Origin: Opitutia bacterium
GTDB lineage: Bacteria > Verrucomicrobiota > Verrucomicrobiae > Opitutales > UBA953
Assembly: GCA_947488485.1 (NCBI GenBank)
Contig: CANKZO010000164.1
Location: 1-5,390, forward strand
Direction: 5' to 3'
Length of the DNA stretch: 5,390 bases
The notes below the pieces were generated by a model, which worked only from the letters and a program-made list of their open reading frames with translations, searched no databases and was not told where the DNA came from. This document shows positions 1 through 5,390 of this stretch, piece after piece; within the stretch, counting starts at the first letter, position 1; each line of letters starts with the position of its first letter. Both the position numbers and the translations under genes were made by a program.

Positions 1-803
1 TGATTGTTATGCCAGCCTTCGCCCAGGGTGATGAGCGTCAGGATGAACGAATTGCGGGATTCGTCGCCGGTCGTCTTGAAGCGTTTCGAACCGAAGACGT
101 GCGCGAGGGAATTGATGCAGGCCGTGCCGTGGAAGAGCACGACGGTCGAGATGATGCCCCAGACGAGCATCTGGGGTCCGTTGGTATCGTAGCCGTGGGC
201 GCCGAGCCAGGCGCCGGCGCCGTAGGTCGCGGCCGCGGCGAGGAGCGGGATGAAGATGTCGAAGCGGTTCAGGAACACGAGCTCGGGGTATTTCGCGAGA
301 TCGGGGATCTTCGAATAGTCGGTGGGGAAGTTCTTCTTCGAGGTGATCCAGCCGATGTGCGACCACCAGAAGCCATCGACCACCGGCGAGTGCTTGTCCT
401 CCTCTTCGTCGGAATGCTTGTGGTGATGGCGATGCGTATAGGCCCACCAGAGGGCGCCGCGCTGGACGGCCAGGGCGGTCCAGACGGCCATCACGAACTG
501 GAAGGCGCGGGAGGTGGAGAACGTCTTGTGGGAGAAGTAGCGGTGCAGGAAGCCCGTGATCGCGAACATCCGGAAGAAGTAGAGGCCGACGGCCGTCCAG
601 ACGGCGATGGGGCTGGCGCCGACCCAGATGACCCCGAAACAGGCCAGGTGGAGCACCACGAAGGGGATGGAGCGGGGCCAGTCGACCTGCTTGGGGGTCT
701 GGCGCAGCGCTTCGGCTCCTTCCGGGATGTAGTCCGCGTCGAACCAGCGGATCAAGGAACGGAAAAAACCGTTCGCAGGGGGCTGGGCAGGAGGGGTGGA
801 CAT
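1..803 (-). CDS. Fatty-acid delta-9 desaturase (acyl-CoA/acyl-lipid), 3' end cut by window
   Basis: This gene reads leftwards from an ATG at 803-801. 267 full codons are visible, and the frame runs open off the window edge. The product is an integral-membrane di-iron desaturase, which introduces a cis double bond into saturated acyl chains at the membrane. Visible family marks are HRYFSH at residues 87-92, a second histidine box (HRHHH, 124-128) followed by KHSD, the NSLAH motif with an extra metal-ligand histidine at 235, and GEGWHNN at 261-267. The last motif is the start of the third box (normally GEGWHNNHH), so only a short C-terminal part is missing. Hydrophobic stretches lie at about 46-63, 68-86, 101-118, 183-202 and 211-229. 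The Pro/Ala-rich N-terminus is not conserved in the family, so the exact start is less sure. Only a weak GGAA lies just before the ATG. Whether the substrate is acyl-CoA or a lipid-bound chain cannot be told. Confidence 0.93.
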   Translation of the reverse strand, partial: MSTPPAQPPANGFFRSLIRWFDADYIPEGAEALRQTPKQVDWPRSIPFVVLHLACFGVIWVGASPIAVWTAVGLYFFRMFAITGFLHRYFSHKTFSTSRAFQFVMAVWTALAVQRGALWWAYTHRHHHKHSDEEEDKHSPVVDGFWWSHIGWITSKKNFPTDYSKIPDLAKYPELVFLNRFDIFIPLLAAAATYGAGAWLGAHGYDTNGPQMLVWGIISTVVLFHGTACINSLAHVFGSKRFKTTGDESRNSFILTLITLGEGWHNN

Positions 804-1011
804 CTATTCCGTAGGTAGATGGGGCGGTGGGCTTTCGCAACTGCTTTGACGAGTTTAGAACCCCCCTGTTACTGCGGGAAAGCGCCCCCAGCGTCTCATT
901 ATGGTGCGCTTCTGGTGCCATCCGCGAAACGGACCAACTCACGACGGGGGTGCGCCGCCGGAACCTAGCGAGAAAAATTCCGCACCCGCCGCCGGCTCAA
1001 TGGCCCGAACT
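804..1011. other. Intergenic gap, no gene seen
   Basis: This 208-bp gap separates the desaturase start from the stop of the YHYH gene, both on the minus strand. Reading frames that cross it have no recognisable protein family and are antisense to, or out of frame with, the flanking genes. It should hold the 3' end of the YHYH transcript and probably the desaturase promoter. A minus-strand TTGCGA (840-835) lies 17 bp from TACCTA (817-812), but the second box is a poor -10 match. A short minus-strand T-run (around 971-976) follows GC-rich sequence without a convincing stem. Confidence 0.6.
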
Positions 1012-1983
1012 TTATTTTGGTTCGCCGCCAGGAGGAGGGCCCTTCTTGCCTTTCCCTTTGCCCTTGGCGCCGGGGCCGCTCTGGCCGCCGAGGTTGGCGT
1101 GGGCGTCCATGCGCATCTTATTGAAGGAAGGATCCGGCGTGCCCTTGAGCTTACGCGGGATGAAGGGGAACTCTTCGGTCAGCAGGTAATAGTAAGTGCC
1201 TTCGGGAAATTCCGGGGTCACGCCCGTGCGCCCGCCGAACTCATCGAGGTCGCCGTGTCCCGGCACGTATTCGTAATCCAAGCCGAACGAACCATCGGGC
1301 TTGCCGGTGGGAGAATCCTTGCCGTCGCCGCCGCGCGCGGCGGTCTTCAGGCGATAGCTGCTCTTCATGGCTTTGACTCCGCTCTTCGGGTCGGCCGGAT
1401 TAACGTACGCATAGACCGCGTAGACCGGATAGCCGTCGGCCGCCCAGCCGACGTGGGTCATCTTCTGCTCGCCGCCGGAAAGGCGGGCGATGAGCAGGGT
1501 GGGGAGCCCGTGGTAGTGGTAGGCGCCGTTGGGTTGGACGTGGCCGTGGTTCTGGTCGAGGCCGAGACCGGTCGGGATCCGCGGGGTGGTGCCCATCTCG
1601 GTATTGCTCTTGAGCGCCTCGTAGCGCCAAGGGTTGCTCCGGTCGCCGTCGTTATAGACTTCGGCGGTACCCGGGTCGAAGACCACGCCGTTCAAGGCGA
1701 CGCCCCAAGCATAGGGGAAGCGACCGGGCTGCTCGGTCGCCGGCTGCGGACGGGCAGGGACCTCGAGGCGGTATTTCTGCTCGGAGATGCTGTTGGGGTT
1801 ACCCCGGTTAGGGAAGGAGGCCACCTTGTGGTCGGGGATGCCGTTGGACTCGATGATCCGCTTGTCGCCGCGGACGGTGATCGTGACCTTGTTCTGGGCG
1901 GGCGGGGCGCTATCGGCTTCTTTCAGCGCCGGACCAGCCGCCAGGAGGGTCGCTGCCAGCAAGGTGAGGAGGGGAGGGTTCAT
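1012..1983 (-). CDS. Exported YHYH-domain protein of unknown function
   Basis: This 323-residue protein belongs to the YHYH family (Pfam YHYH). The naming motif sits at 155-158 inside a histidine-rich segment, HGHVQPNGAYHYHGLP (146-161). It is followed by a WAADGYPVYA block (180-189) and the family-like C-terminal block DLDEFGGRTGVTPEFPEGTY (245-264), then FPFIPRKLKGTPD. The histidine and tyrosine cluster suggests metal or ligand binding, but no function is established for the family to my knowledge. The first 20 or so residues are a hydrophobic export signal, unusual in having no Lys or Arg before the hydrophobic core. Residues 303-323 are a Gly/Lys/Pro-rich low-complexity tail (GAKGKGKGKKG). 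The start is well fixed: an in-frame TAA lies 9 bp upstream of this ATG. No Shine-Dalgarno site is visible. The gene is divergent from the DUF420 gene. The family assignment is sure; the role is unknown. Confidence 0.9.
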   Translation of the reverse strand: MNPPLLTLLAATLLAAGPALKEADSAPPAQNKVTITVRGDKRIIESNGIPDHKVASFPNRGNPNSISEQKYRLEVPARPQPATEQPGRFPYAWGVALNGVVFDPGTAEVYNDGDRSNPWRYEALKSNTEMGTTPRIPTGLGLDQNHGHVQPNGAYHYHGLPTLLIARLSGGEQKMTHVGWAADGYPVYAVYAYVNPADPKSGVKAMKSSYRLKTAARGGDGKDSPTGKPDGSFGLDYEYVPGHGDLDEFGGRTGVTPEFPEGTYYYLLTEEFPFIPRKLKGTPDPSFNKMRMDAHANLGGQSGPGAKGKGKGKKGPPPGGEPK

Positions 1984-1995
1984 GGGGGTTGCTTA

Positions 1996-2004
1996 ATGAT
2001 AGCA
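1996..2004 (-). promoter_or_regulatory. Candidate extended -10 promoter element for the YHYH gene
   Basis: The minus strand reads TGCTATCAT here, one mismatch from the extended -10 consensus TGnTATAAT. The hexamer ends 12 bp before the YHYH start codon, so transcription would begin about 6 nt upstream of the ATG and leave almost no leader. No good -35 box stands 16-18 bp further upstream, which an extended -10 can tolerate. This is a sequence match only. Confidence 0.35.
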
Positions 2005-2071
2005 TGGGACGCCTTAAGCCTCGGTTAAGTCGAAAGGTTGGCATTTCCCTGAAAACCCCTTCTGCTGGGGC

Positions 2072-2560
2072 ATGGCCTCCACCACCGAAATCCTCTCCCG
2101 CGCCGTCGCCGGCCTCAACGGCCTGGCCACCGTCTTCCTGCTGATCGGCATCTTCCGGATCAAGGCCGGGGACCGCGAAGGCCACGGTAAGGCCATGAAG
2201 TGGGCGGTCATGACCTCGGCGCTCTTCCTGGCGGTCTACCTCGCCTCCAAGGTCCACCTCTGGGTCGCCCTCGGCCGGACCAACGTCACTTACGCCCCGG
2301 CCGACCCCGCCTCGGTCTGGGCCAGCCTCAAGGGACTCTACCTCTTCATCCTGATCCCGCACGTCATCCTGGCCATCGTCGTCACGCCCTTCGTGCTCCG
2401 CGCCGTCTGGTTGGCCAAGGTCGGCCGCCTCGAGGAGCACAAGCGGCTCACGCGCTGGGTCTTCCCGGTCTGGCTGTATGTCTCCGTCACCGGCGTCGTC
2501 GTCTGGGCCTTCATGGAGTTCAGCGGCTCCCTGGCGGCGGTCGCCACGACGGTGAAGTAA
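2072..2560 (+). CDS. DUF420 membrane protein (CtaM/YozB-like)
   Basis: This 162-residue protein is nearly all membrane and matches the DUF420 family. Four hydrophobic helices are visible at about 10-30, 42-65, 85-115 and 128-149. The family's four spaced histidines are present: H38 (EGHGKAM), H62 (KVHLW), H97 (LIPHVILAI) and H123 (EEHKRLTRW), followed by the typical FPVWLYVSVTGVVVW (131-145). DUF420 includes CtaM (YozB) of Bacillus and Staphylococcus, needed for activity of an aa3/caa3-type haem-copper oxidase. A role in oxidase assembly in the cytoplasmic membrane is therefore the best guess here. No oxidase gene lies within the window, so context does not confirm it. The ATG follows CTGCTGGGGC with no proper ribosome binding site. 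The gene is divergent from the YHYH gene across 88 bp, and ftsB-like follows after 57 bp. Confidence 0.88.
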   Translation: MASTTEILSRAVAGLNGLATVFLLIGIFRIKAGDREGHGKAMKWAVMTSALFLAVYLASKVHLWVALGRTNVTYAPADPASVWASLKGLYLFILIPHVILAIVVTPFVLRAVWLAKVGRLEEHKRLTRWVFPVWLYVSVTGVVVWAFMEFSGSLAAVATTVK

Positions 2561-2617
2561 GCGGGCCATTTTCCCCTCGCCCCGTAGTGTATTTCCGCTT
2601 TCACTCCCGCGGTCGTC

Positions 2618-2989
2618 ATGGATAGCGAGCCTTCTTCCCGCAACCCTCAGACCGAGAAGCTGTTTCTCTGGGCGTCGTTCATCCTCTTCTGCACCGTCCT
2701 CGCCTTCACTTGGTCGACCTATGGCGACGAAGCCGCGCGCCTGGAAGGCCTGCGCGCCAGCGAACGTCAGAAGGAGCAGGCCTATGCGGCGCTCGAACGC
2801 ACGCGCGCCCAGACCGACCGTTATATCGACCGCTTCGGACGTGACCCGGAATTCGTGCGTGACCAGGCCCGCGAACGCATGGGCGTCGCCGAGCCGGGCG
2901 AGATCGTGATCCGTGTCGACGGCGCCCGTGGCATGGCCACGCCCGCCAAGGCCGCCGCTCAGCCCGCGCCCGCTCCGGCCGGCCGCTGA
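2618..2989 (+). CDS. ftsB: FtsB/DivIC-family septum formation protein
   Basis: This 123-residue bitopic membrane protein has the FtsB/DivIC layout. It has a short cytoplasmic N-terminus, one transmembrane helix at about 15-33, a charged coiled-coil segment at 36-70 rich in Glu, Arg, Ala and Gln, and the conserved C-terminal motif DPEFVRDQARERMGVAEPGE (76-95) followed by IVIRV. In characterised bacteria FtsB joins FtsL and FtsQ (DivIC joins FtsL and DivIB) in the divisome and helps activate septal peptidoglycan synthesis. The protein is somewhat longer than E. coli FtsB because of an Ala/Pro-rich tail (107-123) with no recognisable motif. The start codon is preceded by GCGGTCGTC, with no Shine-Dalgarno match. 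The symbol ftsB is by family. Divisome partner genes are not in the window, so FtsB and DivIC cannot be told apart by context. Confidence 0.85.
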   Translation: MDSEPSSRNPQTEKLFLWASFILFCTVLAFTWSTYGDEAARLEGLRASERQKEQAYAALERTRAQTDRYIDRFGRDPEFVRDQARERMGVAEPGEIVIRVDGARGMATPAKAAAQPAPAPAGR

Positions 2990-3034
2990 GCGTCCTTGCT
3001 TGCCTGCACGCCCTCCCGCGGGCATTGGTTCGTC

Positions 3035-4441
3035 ATGTCCGCACGGAAGAAAGCCCAGGCCACCTGGGGCGGCCGGTTCAGCGCCGGTCCTGCCGAACTG
3101 ATGCTGCGTTTCGGCGAGTCCGTCTCGTTCGACCATCGTCTCTGGGCCCAGGACATCCGCGGCTCGAAGGCCCACGCCACGATGCTGGCCCAGGCCGGCA
3201 TCCTGACGAAGAAGGAGCGTGACGCGATCCTGCGGGGCCTCGACGCCATCGCCCGGGAGATCGCCGCCGGCAAGTTCGTCTGGAGCCGCGACCTCGAAGA
3301 CGTGCACATGAACATCGAGAGCGCGCTCACGAAGCGCGTCCCGGCCGCCGCCAAGCTGCACACGGCCCGCTCGCGTAACGACCAAGTCGCGACCGACGTC
3401 CGGCTCTGGATCAAGGACCAGTGCGACGCCGCCGACGCGGCGCTCGTCTCGCTGCTCAAGACCTTGGTGAAGCTCGCCGAGGCCAACGCCGACGTGATCC
3501 TGCCGGGCTACACGCACCTGCAGCGCGCCCAGCCGGTCTCCGCCGCCCATCACCTGCTCGCCTATGCCGAGATGTTCGGCCGCGACCGCACGCGTCTCGC
3601 CGCCGCCAAGGCTTCGGCCAACTGGTGTCCGCTCGGCTCCGGCGCCATCGCCGGCACGACCTTGCCGATCCGCCGCGAAGTCACCGCGAAGCTGCTCGGC
3701 TTCGTCGACGCCAAGGGCCGCCCGCAGGTCACGCGTAATTCCATGGACGCGGTCGCCGACCGCGATCCGGCCACGGAGTTCTGCTTCGCCGCCGCCCTCT
3801 GCGGCGTCCACCTCTCCCGCCTGGCCGAGGACATGGTCCTCTGGTCTTCCGCCGAGTTCGGCTTCGCGCGCATGCCCGACGAGTTCTCGACGGGTTCGTC
3901 GCTGATGCCGCAGAAGCGTAATCCCGATTCGATGGAGCTGCTCCGGGGCAAGGCCGCGCGCTTCCAGGCTTCGCTCACGCACCTGCTCTCGCTCACCAAG
4001 GGCCTGCCGCTCACGTATAACCGCGACCTGCAGGATGATAAGCCGCCGCTCTTCGACGCCGCCGACCAGCTCATCCTGTCCGTCGCCGTCGCCGACGCCA
4101 CGCTCGCGGGCACGAAGTTCCATAAGGCGCGTTGCCTCGCCGCCGCGTCCGATCCCGCGCTGCTCGCGACCGACCTCGCCGACTGGCTCGTCCGCAAGGG
4201 CATGCCGTTCCGTCACGCCCACCACGCGGTCGGCCGCCTCGTCGCGCTCGCCGAGAAGTCCGGCGTGCCGCTCGACAAGGTCTCCGACGAAGCCGCGCTG
4301 ACCGCCGACAAGGCCTTCACGAAGGGCTGGCGCGAAGTCTTCAGCCTCAAACGTGGTTTCGCCGCGCGCGAGAACACGGGCATGCCCGGCCCCAAGGCCG
4401 TCGCCCGCGAGATCGCGCGCTGGAAGCAGTCCCTCCGCTAA
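3035..4441 (+). CDS. argH: Argininosuccinate lyase
   Basis: This 468-residue cytosolic enzyme performs the last step of arginine synthesis, splitting argininosuccinate into arginine and fumarate. It belongs to the fumarase/aspartase superfamily. Family marks in order are WGGRF (11-15), the [17 protein letters not shown] block (109-125), [10 protein letters not shown] with the presumed catalytic His at 161, and the superfamily signature [12 protein letters not shown] (287-298) with the catalytic-loop serines 288/289. The length is close to the usual 455-470 residues and no expected block is missing. The ATG at 3035 is preferred. A TTG at 2996 would add 13 residues (LACTPSRG...) that do not resemble the family, in which WGGRF lies close to the start. 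No Shine-Dalgarno site is seen. The gene lies 45 bp after ftsB, and an exporter gene begins 6 bp after its stop. No argG is in the window. Confidence 0.97.
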   Translation: MSARKKAQATWGGRFSAGPAELMLRFGESVSFDHRLWAQDIRGSKAHATMLAQAGILTKKERDAILRGLDAIAREIAAGKFVWSRDLEDVHMNIESALTKRVPAAAKLHTARSRNDQVATDVRLWIKDQCDAADAALVSLLKTLVKLAEANADVILPGYTHLQRAQPVSAAHHLLAYAEMFGRDRTRLAAAKASANWCPLGSGAIAGTTLPIRREVTAKLLGFVDAKGRPQVTRNSMDAVADRDPATEFCFAAALCGVHLSRLAEDMVLWSSAEFGFARMPDEFSTGSSLMPQKRNPDSMELLRGKAARFQASLTHLLSLTKGLPLTYNRDLQDDKPPLFDAADQLILSVAVADATLAGTKFHKARCLAAASDPALLATDLADWLVRKGMPFRHAHHAVGRLVALAEKSGVPLDKVSDEAALTADKAFTKGWREVFSLKRGFAARENTGMPGPKAVAREIARWKQSLR

Positions 4442-4447
4442 GCGCGG

Positions 4448-5080
4448 ATGAACGTCGGTCTGCTCATCGCTTCCTGCCTGACCGCGAGCCTCTCGCCCGG
4501 GCCGGCGGCGTTGTCGACCATCGAGACCTCGCTGCGTTACGGCAAGCGTCGCGCTTTCTGGCACACGCTCGGACTCGCCGTCGGCGAGACGCCGCACCTT
4601 TTCCTGTCGCTCTTCGGTACGCAGTGGCTGGCGCAGCATGTTCCTCATGCGATGACGGCCATCGCGGTCTCCGGGATGGCCTACTTCCTGTATCTCGCAT
4701 TGACCCATCTCGCGCGCCCGCGCTCAAGCCTGCCGGAGTCCGCCGGACTGGAGGGTGGCGCCCTCGGGCTATTTCTCCGCGGCACGTGGGTCAATTTCTC
4801 GAACCCGAAGACGATCCCCTTCTTCCTCATCATCATCCAGGCCGCGAGCGTGCCCACCGACGCCTTCGCCTGGTCGACGACGGGCGTGTTCCTGCTCTGC
4901 ACCTTGGGTGCCGAAGTCGGGGTGATGAGCTTCTACGCCTTCATCGGCGACCGCTTGCGCGTCCGGCTGAAGGATGCGGCGACTATCCGTTGGGTCGATC
5001 GCGTGTTGGGCGTATTGTGGCTGACTCTCGGCCTGCTGATGGCCTGGCGGGTCTGGCAATTGCTCGAAGGTTCGCATTAA
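4448..5080 (+). CDS. LysE/RhtB-family amino-acid exporter
   Basis: This 210-residue protein has about six hydrophobic segments (roughly 3-22, 38-58, 67-89, 107-131, 142-165 and 184-204). It carries the LysE/RhtB hallmark SPGPAAL near the N-terminus (16-22) and NFSNPKTIPFF (116-126), matching the family's NxxNPK block in the middle helix. Known members export amino acids such as lysine, arginine, threonine or homoserine across the inner membrane. The start lies 6 bp after the argH stop, with GCGCGG between and no separate ribosome binding site, which suggests co-transcription and translational coupling with argH. That context makes arginine or a related metabolite an attractive substrate. Sequence alone cannot separate this from other RhtB substrates. 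The family is clear and the substrate is open. Confidence 0.9.
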   Translation: MNVGLLIASCLTASLSPGPAALSTIETSLRYGKRRAFWHTLGLAVGETPHLFLSLFGTQWLAQHVPHAMTAIAVSGMAYFLYLALTHLARPRSSLPESAGLEGGALGLFLRGTWVNFSNPKTIPFFLIIIQAASVPTDAFAWSTTGVFLLCTLGAEVGVMSFYAFIGDRLRVRLKDAATIRWVDRVLGVLWLTLGLLMAWRVWQLLEGSH

Positions 5081-5086
5081 CCGCTG

Positions 5087-5096
5087 GCCCGCGGGC
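5087..5096. repeat. Perfect 10-bp palindrome GCCCGCGGGC
   Basis: This palindrome lies 7 bp after the exporter stop and directly abuts the TTGTCA box of a candidate promoter. No T-run follows, so it does not look like an intrinsic terminator. It could be an operator half or simple GC-rich chance. Its core CCCGCGGG recurs upstream of argH at 3015-3022, and CCCGCGG recurs upstream of ftsB at 2606-2612. Confidence 0.4.
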
Positions 5097-5125
5097 TTGT
5101 CAGTCGCCCCGCCTCGAATTATCAA
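5097..5125 (+). promoter_or_regulatory. Candidate sigma-70-type promoter before the exported oxidoreductase
   Basis: TTGTCA (5097-5102, five of six bases match the -35 consensus) is followed after 17 bp by TATCAA (5120-5125, four of six match the -10). Transcription would be expected to start near 5131-5132, which coincides with the second in-frame ATG (5131). If real, the mRNA would be leaderless and the gene would be transcribed separately from argH and the exporter. The spacing is ideal, but this is a sequence match only. Confidence 0.4.
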
Positions 5126-5390
5126 TGGGCATGAGTTCGCCCCGCCTCTTCCGTCTGGCCGCCTGTGCGGTCGCCTTCGTCACGTCCGTGTTCGCCGAAG
5201 AGACGCCGAAGAAGATCGGCATCATCGGCCTCGATACTTCGCACGTCGTGGCCTTCACGACGGTCTTCAACAAGGGCCCGAAGAATCCCGCCGACGTCGC
5301 CAAGTTCGCGGGCTTCCGCGTGACGCACGCCTTCGCCCAGGGCAGCAAGGACATCCCGGAAAGCACTTCGCGCGTCCCGGAATACAGCGA
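5125..5390 (+). CDS. Exported Gfo/Idh/MocA-like oxidoreductase, 3' end cut by window
   Basis: Eighty-eight codons and two bases are visible before the window ends. The first 24 residues form an export signal: a basic start (SPRLFR), a hydrophobic core (LAACAVAFVTSVF) and a likely signal-peptidase cut after VFA, before EE. The mature part opens with KKIGIIGLDTSH (29-40), a Rossmann-type glycine-rich nucleotide-binding strand and loop typical of the Gfo/Idh/MocA N-terminal domain. It continues with GFRVTHAF and SKDIPESTSRVPEY, as in exported family members that are common in Planctomycetes and Verrucomicrobia. Such proteins usually act on, or are presumed to act on, sugars or cyclitols, but this subgroup has no assigned substrate that I know of. 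There are two in-frame ATGs, at 5125 and 5131. The second gives the same signal peptide and fits the candidate promoter better. The catalytic C-terminal domain lies outside the window. Confidence 0.82.
   Translation, partial: MGMSSPRLFRLAACAVAFVTSVFAEETPKKIGIIGLDTSHVVAFTTVFNKGPKNPADVAKFAGFRVTHAFAQGSKDIPESTSRVPEYS

Noticed and set aside
812..840. Desaturase promoter TTGCGA-17 bp-TACCTA on the minus strand
   Set aside because: The spacing is ideal and would give a nearly leaderless mRNA, but the -10 box matches the consensus at only two positions.
7..942. Long frames on both strands over the desaturase (minus 7-942 and plus 9-818)
   Set aside because: The true desaturase frame is the open minus frame ending at the window edge, with all expected histidine motifs. 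The others are low-complexity shadows.
961..1011. Intrinsic terminator after the YHYH gene
   Set aside because: A short T-run follows GC-rich sequence on the minus strand, but no stable stem of five or more pairs can be drawn directly before it.
901..2028. A 375-codon plus-strand frame antisense to the YHYH gene
   Set aside because: It mirrors a gene with clear family motifs and contains no recognisable domain. It is a GC-bias shadow.
2013..2029. Inverted repeat CTTAA-7 bp-TTAAG between the divergent genes
   Set aside because: The arms are only five AT-rich bases and no overlapping promoter box supports an operator. It is likely chance.
2996..3034. TTG start for argH adding 13 residues
   Set aside because: The added residues do not look like the family N-terminus, and the ATG at 3035 puts WGGRF at the usual distance.
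1910..4708. A 932-codon open frame on the minus strand covering the DUF420, ftsB and argH genes
   Set aside because: It is antisense to three well-identified genes. In GC-rich DNA the sense codons TTA, CTA and TCA are rare, which leaves the opposite strand free of stops. Its Arg/Gly/Glu/Asp-rich product resembles no protein family.
5149..5168. Lipobox-like LAAC in the oxidoreductase signal peptide
   Set aside because: The hydrophobic stretch before the cysteine is too short and most of the hydrophobic core follows it. The VFA site before EE is a better signal-peptidase I cut.

Overview
The window is GC-rich DNA carrying seven protein genes. Five are complete and one is cut off at each edge. 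I see no RNA gene, insertion sequence, CRISPR array or phage gene. The gene set fits a Gram-negative heterotroph: an FtsB-type divisome protein, an RhtB-type exporter, a fatty-acid desaturase, an exported YHYH-domain protein and an exported Gfo/Idh/MocA-like protein. The exported Gfo/Idh/MocA and YHYH proteins, the strong G/C preference at third codon positions and the absence of clear Shine-Dalgarno sites suggest Verrucomicrobiota (perhaps Opitutae-like) or a related PVC lineage. This placement is inferred from gene content and was not tested by any search.

Left arm, minus strand (1-1983): a membrane fatty-acid delta-9 desaturase runs off the left edge just before its last histidine box is complete. 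Behind it, separated by a 208-bp gap, is an exported protein of the YHYH family, whose function is unknown. An 88-bp divergent intergenic region (1984-2071) then separates the two arms.

Right arm, plus strand (2072-5390): a DUF420 (CtaM/YozB-like) four-helix membrane protein, an FtsB/DivIC-like divisome protein, argininosuccinate lyase (argH), a LysE/RhtB-family exporter starting 6 bp after the argH stop, and the first 88 codons of an exported Gfo/Idh/MocA-like oxidoreductase. Gaps between these genes are 57, 45, 6 and 44 bp. They may be partly co-transcribed, but only argH and the exporter are close enough to suggest translational coupling.

The genes do not form one pathway. ArgH completes arginine synthesis and the adjoining exporter could relieve excess amino acid. 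The DUF420 protein belongs to a family linked to haem-copper oxidase assembly. FtsB belongs to septum formation, and the desaturase to membrane lipid fluidity. I see no new multi-gene system. The points worth a second look are the argH-exporter pair, the exported Rossmann-fold protein, a GC palindrome recurring in three right-arm leaders, and promoter-like sequences close enough to start codons to imply leaderless or nearly leaderless mRNAs.
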